Assembly (NCBI GenBank): GCA_021018995.1
Contig: CM037586.1
Location: forward strand, 149,400,060-149,464,059
Reading direction: 5' to 3'
DNA from: Chloranthus sessilifolius
Taxonomy: Eukaryota; Streptophyta; Magnoliopsida; Chloranthales; Chloranthaceae
Length of the DNA stretch: 64,000 nt
Shown here: piece after piece, positions 56,422-64,000 of the stretch
Layout of the letters: each line of letters begins with the position of its first letter
How positions within the stretch are numbered: the first letter of the stretch is position 1
The notes under the pieces: generated by a model
Seen by the model: only the letters and a program-made list of their open reading frames with translations
Told to the model about the DNA's origin: nothing
Databases searched by the model: none
Made by a program: the position numbers and the translations under genes

Positions 56422-56620
56422 ATTATTTGATATTCATAACATGGCCACATTTTTTGGTGGCCTTGTCATTGGCTTTATAAACTGCTGGCATATTGCACTC
56501 CAAACATTAGGCACTGGCCCATTCATTGTTGCTGCGGGAGGAATTTCGAGCATATTCCTACACAGGCTTGCTGAAAATATTCAGGATGCCTATGCTAAAG
56601 CAGCAAGCATTGCTGAACAG
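56422..56620 (+). pseudogene. Orphan exon like ABC transporter ABCB6/ABCB20
   Basis: A 199-nt open segment from an acceptor (CTTCTTAG) to a donor (GTAACAC). It reads DIHNMATFFGGLVIGFINCW, then HIALQTLGTGPFIVAAGGIS, and SIFLHRLAENIQDAYAKAAS, IAEQ. This is the first transmembrane domain (TM2-TM3 and following loop) of the ABCB6/ABCB20 subgroup. Neither the preceding exon (...LSEKVGN) nor the next (ISYIRTLYAF...) is visible, and the downstream space is filled by the big LTR. Substitutions such as LGTGPF and ISSIFL suggest relaxed constraint. Probably a captured or remnant exon. Confidence 0.78.
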
Positions 56621-57295
56621 GTAACACAATATTCTTTTATAACGTGTCACTTTTATATTTTTTGATAAATAGTTTCTAGAAATTAAATTAGTAAGAAATT
56701 ACATGTCTAGATTTCCATTGCCAGTTCTGGGAGTCGAGTTTTTTATCCTTCAATCCTTTGTGTGACATCGTCAAGTTCCCCAATTCTATGACAAATTTTT
56801 GCCTAGCTACATTAATGTGATTGCTACTTGTAGCCATTCTTCATAACTGTAATTGATTAATTAAAAATGAACATCTAATAATCTCACTATAACACATTGC
56901 CTTGTTTTATGATCATTCCTTGCAAATGCTTCTCTGTTCCATGAATTTTCATTCATTGGGCGTTGAGTGATTGTTTTTGAACTCTGAATATAAAGATATA
57001 GAGACGTAATTTTTTTAAAATATATATTCAAATCTCTGCCTGTGTGCATTTAGGTTGATAATACCCTGTTATGAGTTCATCCCTTCAAATATATCATTAA
57101 ACGATATGGAATCTTGTTGGTCTCAGCCTCTTGTTTTACTCCATTGATGACTGTTGACTCGAAAATTTTGGAATTGAGAACCTTTTTTTCTTCTACTTAG
57201 CCTTAAAAGTCAGATAGAAGGAATTAGGGAAAGAGACTATTTATAGTTTTTTTTTTAACAAATCCTAATCTAAATAAGATTTAAAGTCCTAAGAT

Positions 57296-59905
57296 ATGCT
57301 TAGCCACTAGAAAAATATACGTAGCCACGTAGGTGACTAGGAAAATATATTTAGTCACCTAGCTGGTTAGAAAAAATACTTATCCACCCTAGGTGGATAG
57401 AAATATACTTATCAACCTTTGGTGGATAGAAAAATATTTATCCACCTAGGTGGCTAGAAAATATACATAGTCACCTATGTGGCTAGAAAAATACTTATCC
57501 ACCCTAGGTGGATAGAAATATACTCGTCCACCTTAGGTGGATAGAAAAATACTTATCCACCTAGGTGACTAGAAAATATACGTAGTCACCTAGGTGGCTA
57601 GAAAAATATTTATCCACCCTAGATGGATAGAAAAATACTCATCCACCCTAGGTGGATAGAAAAATACTCATCCACCTTAGGTGGATAGAAATATACTTAT
57701 CTATCCTAGGTGGATAGAAATATACTCATCCACCCTAGGTGGATAGAAAAAATACTTATCCACCCTAGGTGGATAGAAAAATACTCATCCTCCCTAAGTG
57801 GATAGAAAAAATACTTATCCACCCTAAACCCTAGGTGGATAGAAATATACTTATCCACCTTAGGTGGATAGAAATATACTTATCCGCCTAGGTGGCTAGA
57901 AAATATACGTAGTTACCTAGGTGGCTAGAAAAATACTTATCCACCTAGGTGGATAGAAATATACTCATCCACCCTAGGTGGATAGAAAAAATACTCATCC
58001 TCCCTAGGTGGATAGAAATATACTTATCCACCCTAGGTGGATAGAAATATACTCATCCACCCTAGGTGGATAGAAATATACTCATCCACCCCAGGTGGAT
58101 AGAAAAAATACTTATCCACCCTAGGTGGATAAAAAAATACTCATCCACCCTAGGTGGATAGAAATATACTCATTCACCTTAAGTGGATAGAAAAAATATT
58201 TATCCACCCTAGGTGGATAGAAAAATACTTATCCACCTTAGGTGGATAGAAAAATACTTATCCACCTAGGTGGCTAGAAAATATACCTAGTTACCTAGGT
58301 GGCTAGAAAAATACTTATCCACCTAGGTGGATAGAAATATACTCATCCACCCTAGGTGGATAGAAAAAATACTTATCCACCCTAAGTGGATAGAAATATA
58401 CTTATCCACCCTAAGTGGATAGAAATATACTTATCCACCTTAGGTGGCTAGAAAAATACTTATCCACCTAGGTGGATAGAAAAATACTTATCCACCCTAG
58501 GTGGATAGAAATATACTCATCCACCCTAGGTGGATAGAAAAATATTTATCCACCCTAGGTGGATAGAAATATACTCATTCACCTTAGGTAGATAGAAAAA
58601 ATACTTATCCACCCGAGGTGGATAGAAATATACTTATCCACCTAGGTGGCTAGAAAATATACGTAGTCACCTAGGTGGCTAGAAAAATACTTATCCACCT
58701 AAGTGGATAGAAAAATACTTATCCACCCTAGGTGGATAGAAAAAATACTCATCCACCCTACGTGAATAGAAATATACTCATCCACCCTAGGTGGATAGAA
58801 AAAATACTTATCCACCCTAGGTGGATAGAAAAATACTCATCCTCCCTAAGTGGATAGAAAAAATACTTATCCACCCTAAACCCTAGGTGGATAGAAATAT
58901 ACTTATCCACCTTAGGTGGATAGAAATATACTTATCCGCCTAGGTGGCTAGAAAATATACGTAGTTACCTAGGTGGCTAGAAAAATACTTATCCACCTAG
59001 GTGGATAGAAATATACTCATCCACCCTAGGTGGATAGAAAAAATACTCATCCTCCCTAGGTGGATAGAAATATACTTATCCACCCTAGGTGGATAGAAAT
59101 ATACTCATCCACCCTAGGTGGATAGAAATATACTCATCCACCCCAGGTGGATAGAAAAAATACTTATCCACCCTAGGTGGATAAAAAAATACTCATCCAC
59201 CCTAGGTGGATAGAAATATACTCATTCACCTTAGGTGGATAGAAAAAATATTTATCCACCCTAGGTGGATAGAAATATACTTATCCACCCTAGGTGGATA
59301 GAAAAATACTTATCCACCTAGGTGGCTAGAAAATATACCTAGTTACCTAGGTGGCTAGAAAAATACTTATCCACCTAGGTGGATTGAAATATACTCATCC
59401 ACCCTAGGTGGATAGAAAAAATACTTATCCACCCTAGGTGGATAGAAATATACTTATCCACCCTAAGTGGATAGAAATATACTTATCCACCTTAGGTGGC
59501 TAGAAAAATACTTATCCACCTAGGTGGATAGAAAAATACTTATCCACCCTAGGTGGATAGAAATATACTCATCCACCCTAGGTGGATAGAAAAATATTTA
59601 TCCACCCTAGGTGGATAGAAATATACTCATCCACCTTAGGTAGATAGAAAAAATACTTATCCACCCGAGGTGGATAGAAATATACTTATCCACCTAGGTG
59701 GCTAGAAAATATACGTAGTCACCTAGGTGGCTAGAAAAATACTTATCCACCTAAGTGGATAGAAAAATACTTATCCACCCTAGGTGGATAGAAAAAATAC
59801 TCATCCACCCTACGTGAATAGAAATATACTCATCCACCCTAGGTGGATAGTAAAAATACTCATCCACCCTAGATGGATAGAAATATACTTATCCACCCTA
59901 AGTGG
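57296..59905. repeat. 2.6-kb array of a palindromic ~29-bp unit
   Basis: The unit is close to GGTGGATAGAAAAATACTTA then TCCACCCTA; neighbouring units meet to form the perfect palindrome TATCCACCTAGGTGGATA. A variant TAGCCACCTAGGTGGCTA/TAGTCACCTAGG recurs at regular places. By length there are about 85-90 units. A higher-order period of 1052 bp is exact for three marks: CCTCCCTAAG at 57789 and 58841, ACCCGAGGTG at 58611 and 59663, CGTGAATAGA at 58761 and 59813. Confidence 0.96.
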
Positions 59906-60047
59906 TTATGAGAAAAGAATGACGTACGTGAGAAGAATCTTCTCAATCCGCGTGAAGACGAAAACTTACACTGTTTTCTCAACCGTTCATTTCATAAAAA
60001 CCTTACGGAACCGTAAGATCGTAACTTCTATAATCGCTACCACAAAT

Positions 60048-60057
60048 CTATAAATAG
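60048..60057 (+). promoter_or_regulatory. TATA box of the gypsy LTR
   Basis: CTATAAATAG, about 140 bp after the end of the palindromic array. Start of transcription would be near 60085. Confidence 0.55.
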
Positions 60058-60599
60058 CAGACTCGTCCTCATTGCAAAGGATCCAAAAATTCTGGCACGA
60101 GAGCTCTGCCGAAAATATCTCCAACTCTTCTAAAAAAGATTTTAGGTTGATCTCCGAGATTCTGACTATTCTTTTCTTCTTTTTTTTATTTTCTTTTAAA
60201 GTGGACGGGAGGAGTAAGTTAGGATTAAAACTTTTAGGATAAGGGCTACGGCTATTACCTAAAGGAGATACGCTTAGGATAAGAGTTACGGCTCCTCCTA
60301 AGCAAGATTTATGGTTATAATTTGGGATTACGCGTTACGACTCATACCCAATCTCTTGCGTACTTAGAAATAGTTAAGCCACGTGGGTACGACCCTGGGC
60401 ATAACTCCTATTACACTCGGATTGCAACCACAAATTCAATGCTCATACAGGTTGTAATCACGAATCCGAAGAATAATTTCGGACTATAATATCTAAAATA
60501 TTCACCTATGATAATTAGAGTTTCTCTCACGGTTCGGATTATCACTCCCTCAAATGAGGGTTTGGACCTTAACCTCGAGATCAGAAATTCTTTCACAGT

Positions 60600-61385
60600 G
60601 GACTCGTTGACTTTTAATCAAATGATCATAATGTGAGATCGTAACAAGATCTAATGGTAGATTTACTATACATTGACCAGATCTTGTGATGATGGTCAAA
60701 TCCAACGGTGGAATCATTGACTTTTAATCAAACAATCATAATATGAGATCGTAATGAGATCCAACGGTAGATTTATTACATATTGATCAAATCTTGTGAT
60801 ATTGGTCAAATCCAATGGTGGATTCATTGACTTTTAGTCAAATAATCATAATGTGAGATCGTAACAAGATCCAATGGTGGATTTACTATGCATTGACCAG
60901 ATCTTGTGATGATGGTCAAATCTAATGATGGAATCATTGACTTTTAGTCAAACGATCATAATGTGAGATCGTAATGAGATCCAACGGTGGATTTATTATA
61001 TATTGATCAAATCTTGTGATTATGGTCAAATCCAACAGTGGAATCATTAACTTTTAGTCGAACGACCATAATGTGAGGTCGTAATGAGATCTAACGGTGG
61101 ATTTATTATATATTGACCAGATCTTGTGATTATGGTCAAATCCAACGGTGAAATCATTGGCTTTTAGTCAAACGATTATAATGTGAGATCGTAATGAGAT
61201 CCAACGGTGAATTTATTACATATTGATCAGATCTTGTGATTTTGGTCAAATCCAATGATGGATTCATTGACTTTTAGTCAAATGATCATAATGTCAGATC
61301 GTAACGAGATCTAATGGTGGACTTACTATGCATTGACCAAATCTTAAGATATTGATCAAATCCAACGATAAAATCATTATAAAAT
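60600..61385 (+). repeat. 110-bp tandem array, 7 copies
   Basis: Each unit has ATTGACTTTTAGTCAAA, CATAATGTGAGATCGTAA, GAGATCCAACGGTGGATTTA, ATTGACCAGATCTTGTGAT and ATGGTCAAATCCAACGGTGG. The TTGACTTTT mark falls at 60607, 60717, 60827, 60937, 61047, 61157 and 61267, an exact 110-bp spacing. Confidence 0.96.
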
Positions 61386-61949
61386 CATTTATGATCATCA
61401 AATTTTAAGGAATTTGACGATATCTAACTCATGATTAGACACTCTATCACTGAAAGTGATAATTCTTCTGATAATCAGTTGCCTGAAAAAATAGATTTGG
61501 TATTCGAAGTCATCTTTGAGACCAGAGAACAAGAATTTATTTTAAGACTCGCCCACTAGTTTCTTGCTCCAGTAATGACTCGTATTTTTCGATCAAATGG
61601 ACCCGGCTTTTGGAGGAGGGGTTCTCCCATCCGTTGTCCCCTATTTCATATTTCTCAAATCTCCGATGAAGATAGTCTGCTATCCATCTATCTCATGACG
61701 GATTGAAGATGTCGATGAAGACTTAGAATTAGAATCTTAGTTTTGTTTATTTCAGATATGTAATTACTTTATTTTTTAGTAGCTTTTAATCATATATATT
61801 CAATTTTGATGTAATTAACAGGGAATCGACTGCGATACTCGAAAGTGTAAGGTCCGCTATTTTAATAAAACCCTCTCCTAGCGAGGAGAAATTTGTTATG
61901 ATTGATTTGTGTTAGATTTATATCCTACGCAAATTTGTTGTTTACAAAT

Positions 61950-61970
61950 TTTTGGCACGCCCGGTAGGAC
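61950..61970 (+). promoter_or_regulatory. Presumed primer binding site region of gypsy element
   Basis: TTGGCACGCCCGGTAGGAC follows the LTR end by 3-4 bases, where the PBS should be. The tRNA that would pair is not identified by eye. Confidence 0.4.
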
Positions 61971-62092
61971 ACACTTCTCCTCTCATCTTTAAGCTACTTA
62001 ATAAAACAAATTCTCTGAAATAAAATGTGGGTATAACAAACTATAAAGCTTTGGTTATTTCATGATTTTTCATTTTAATAGCTGGTTCTTCC

Positions 62093-62740
62093 ATGCAGAT
62101 ATTCACCGAATTTACTACATCAAACATTTCAATGGCCTTTGGAAAGAATGTTGCTCACTCCTCTTCATCAGGAGTTCGTCGTGTGATGTGGGCTCGACCT
62201 CAGACTGAGGAAGCCATACTCCGTCGATCACCCCGTCTTATGGCACTAGCCAATCTGGAGGAGAAATGCGCTCCCAGGTCCTTCACCAGTACTGACAATC
62301 CACTTTATGGGGATTCAGACTCTATCTTTTCCGAAGATGAGTTCCCTGAGGTCCGATCGCAATCAACCTCGGTAAGCCCACCAGGAACTCCAAGGTCTAA
62401 TCAGTCTCATCCGACGAATTCCCCGCAATTACCTGAGATAACCAACCTGACTAAATCACGTGTCCGGATTATTTCTTCATCACCCATCACCCCTCGTTCC
62501 TCAAGCTCCCTTCAATCCAATCTCGACGGATCATCCGTCGAATTAGTGACTTCAGACATCCCTACGGTACTTCCAGTGATGGTTTTGACAACAGAAGAAA
62601 GTGCCAACATCCTTGAACAACTAGAACAGATGCGTCAAACAATCGCAGCTCGTGATGCACAGATAGTTGTGCTAATTGAGAGAGAGAATAATCGAAAAGA
62701 GATTGAAGAAACATATTCCTCAACAAAGTACATAGCCTAA
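62093..62740 (+). CDS. N-terminal ORF of gypsy gag polyprotein
   Basis: 215 codons from an ATG at 62093 to a TAA at 62738-62740. Ser/Thr/Pro-rich with no known domain in the first 170 residues (RRSPRLMALANLEEKC, SVSPPGTPRSNQS). It ends in a coiled coil (ESANILEQLEQMRQTIAARD). Plant gypsy gag proteins often begin this way. The next frame (gag core) is open from before 62722, so the two probably formed one protein before a 1-base indel around 62715-62735. It could also be a separate upstream ORF as in Ogre-type elements. Confidence 0.7.
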   Translation: MQIFTEFTTSNISMAFGKNVAHSSSSGVRRVMWARPQTEEAILRRSPRLMALANLEEKCAPRSFTSTDNPLYGDSDSIFSEDEFPEVRSQSTSVSPPGTPRSNQSHPTNSPQLPEITNLTKSRVRIISSSPITPRSSSSLQSNLDGSSVELVTSDIPTVLPVMVLTTEESANILEQLEQMRQTIAARDAQIVVLIERENNRKEIEETYSSTKYIA

Positions 62741-64000
62741 TTTTCGAGAATCTTAAAGGTTATCGAAAAGTGTCGGATAGTTCCCAGACATATCGCAAGC
62801 CATATCCGACAGAAATTGATGAAGTCTCGTTTCCACCTGAGTACAGACAACCAAAGTTCTCCCAGTATAGCGGCAGTGGTGCCCCACTTGAGCATTTGGC
62901 CCACTTCCTCTCAGCCTGTGGTGACACTTCAAAATGCGACGCTTTGCTTTTGCGACAATTTGTGCAGACTCTTAAGGGAGCTGCATTCACATGGTACACG
63001 AAGCTTCCACCCGAGTCAATATCGACCTGGAAAGAGATGGAAGAGGCATTCCTGAAGAGATTCTTTAGTACTCAGAGATCCGTAGGGGTCGCCGAGTTAT
63101 CACAATTGAAACAACGACCAAATGAAAGGGTCGTCGATTACATTACGCGGTGGAGAAACCTTAGCATCCATTGCAAGCACAAGTTTGAAGAAGAAGCAGT
63201 ACAAACGTGCCTGGCTGGTATGAGACAAGAATTAGCAGTCCCTTACTATGGACATTCCATGAGTTTCGAAGATCTCGCTACACGAACTTCAGAACTAGAA
63301 AGTTTCATCGGCTTAAACTCAAGGGGAAACCGAAAGGATTCTCCCAGAGGAACAGAACAAAGGATAGAAACGTCTACATCTTATCTGGTGACAATAGCAA
63401 TCGGCACTAGAGATAGTAATCAATTCACTGTAACCAAACGAATAGAAGAATCCAGAAATAATCGATCAAACAAAGCAGGTGGAGTCAACAGTAATTTTGC
63501 ACCCCCTCAGAGATCAAGCTGGTCTAAGGGCCAATCTCTGAAAGAAAGGAAAGATAAAAAGTATTCATTTAAAAATGAAGACGTCGAGGGCATCTTCGAT
63601 GATGTCATTGACGGTGGGATTATACAACTACCAGAATCTCGCAGACCTGAAGAGCAAAATAAAACAGATGATCCACTATACTGTAAATATCATCGTGTGT
63701 TAGGACACACGTTGAAAGATTGTTTCATATTTAAAGATAAGATCTATAGTCTTCTTGATTCTGGAGACATTACTTCTACTCCAGAATCTCCTAAACAAGA
63801 CAATGATAGCATTGCCACGACAAATATGATCACCTTTGGGGGTTTTCCACCAGTTCCTATCCTTGAAAAAAATCTGAACTCTACACTTCCGGAACTTCAT
63901 GAGTTCATTCCATCCTGCAAGGACTCTGATTCGTCGTTATCCGAGGATGAAGTAGGCCCAGCCCACTATATTAGCCGGCGCAGGAAGAGAGAATGGAAAC
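62722..64000 (+). CDS. gypsy gag core and beyond, open to the right edge
   Basis: Open without stop to position 64000. Gag domain: PKFSQYSGSGAPLEHLAHFL, LLRQFVQTLKGAAFTWYTKL, SWKEMEEAFLKRFFSTQR (WK variants of the plant retrotransposon gag motif), VVDYITRWRNLS and CLAGMRQELAVPYYG. Then a basic stretch (SLKERKDKKY) and a single Cys/His motif YCKYHRVLGHTLKDC at about 63679-63723, as in the gypsy families that carry KYHR...H...C instead of a CCHC knuckle. A protease should follow outside the window. No stop in over 420 codons, so this copy may be fairly young. Confidence 0.85.

Larger units (their letters stand above)
57152..61946 (+). repeat. Candidate 5' LTR (~4.8 kb) of a gypsy-type element
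   Basis: Starts TGTTGACTCG (57152) and ends TTTACA (61946), TG...CA with short inverted termini. The segment just after the end, TTTTTGGCACGCCCGGTAGG, is of the kind that follows the 5' LTR in several plant gypsy families. A TATA box (CTATAAATAG) is at 60048-60057. It contains two tandem arrays (57296-59905 and 60600-61385). The matching 3' LTR is outside the window, so the left end and size are inferred. Confidence 0.55.

Noticed and set aside
57296-59905. CRISPR-like array
   Set aside because: Units are back-to-back with no unique spacers, the genome is a plant nuclear one, and the array shows higher-order duplication as in satellites.
59784-60053. 89-codon ORF at the end of the palindromic array
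   Set aside because: Its first half is the tandem repeat read in one frame; the rest is the LTR promoter region.
57296-61385. Centromeric satellite
   Set aside because: The arrays are small and lie between an LTR-like start and an LTR end with a TATA box, so a retrotransposon LTR explains them better.

Overview
This is nuclear DNA of a flowering plant. It has spliced genes with GT/AG introns of very uneven size, a chloroplast-targeted rhodanese-like gene and a chloroplast-type HpcH/HpaI aldolase, and it is filled with plant transposable elements (Ty3/gypsy, Ty1/copia, MULE, hAT and Tourist MITEs, CACTA, LINE, SINE). The species cannot be named from the sequence. Only two host genes look alive. 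The first is an STR14-type rhodanese gene on the minus strand (five exons between 16293 and 6779; its last exon lies beyond the left edge). The second is an intronless aldolase gene on the plus strand (45623-46660).

Layout. 1-6.4 kb: a degraded minus-strand gypsy element plus an LTR-like block, both inside the last STR14 intron. 6.8-16.3 kb: STR14 exons separated by TE-filled introns (hAT MITEs at 7934 and 9702, copia remains at 9.9-10.4 and 11.6-15.2 kb, a hAT MITE nested in a copia RNase H at 13197). 16.6-17.7 kb: a 1.05-kb non-autonomous MULE with a 9-bp target duplication, 0.33 kb upstream of the STR14 start codon. 17.7-22.8 kb: gene-free, with two MITEs and small tandem duplications. 22872-30931: a structurally complete 8.06-kb MULE with long TIRs, a 9-bp target duplication, a disabled transposase (minus) and a disabled Ulp1-type cysteine protease gene (plus). 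32.6-44.5 kb: a second, FAR1-like MULE whose coding region is split by a whole copia element (33417-39464, both LTRs present). 44.5-45.0 kb: a foldback MITE and a CACTA end.

45.6-46.7 kb: the aldolase gene. 46.8-48.0 kb: an L1-type LINE 3' end. 48.2-50.8 kb: a hAT MITE, a tRNA-derived SINE with a 14-bp target duplication, and a foldback MITE. 51.7-56.6 kb: a CT-rich leader-like segment and two orphan exons, one like the kinesin KCBP and one like ABCB6/ABCB20, plus one MITE nested in another. 57152-64000: the 5' part of a large gypsy-type retrotransposon. Its LTR-like region holds a 2.6-kb array of a palindromic ~29-bp unit and a 110-bp tandem array, followed by gag running off the right edge.

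The most striking theme is that at least five unrelated elements carry arrays or clusters of short self-complementary units in their non-coding parts: about 20-bp units in the MULEs, TATCCACCTAGGTGGATA in the gypsy LTR, GAAGCGA/TCGCTTC in the FAR1-like MULE, CCGATACGTATCGG in the hAT MITEs, and TCGATCGA in an LTR. These arrays are the best candidate for something undescribed. All coordinates and TIR/TSD pairs were read by eye; no alignment or database search was run.
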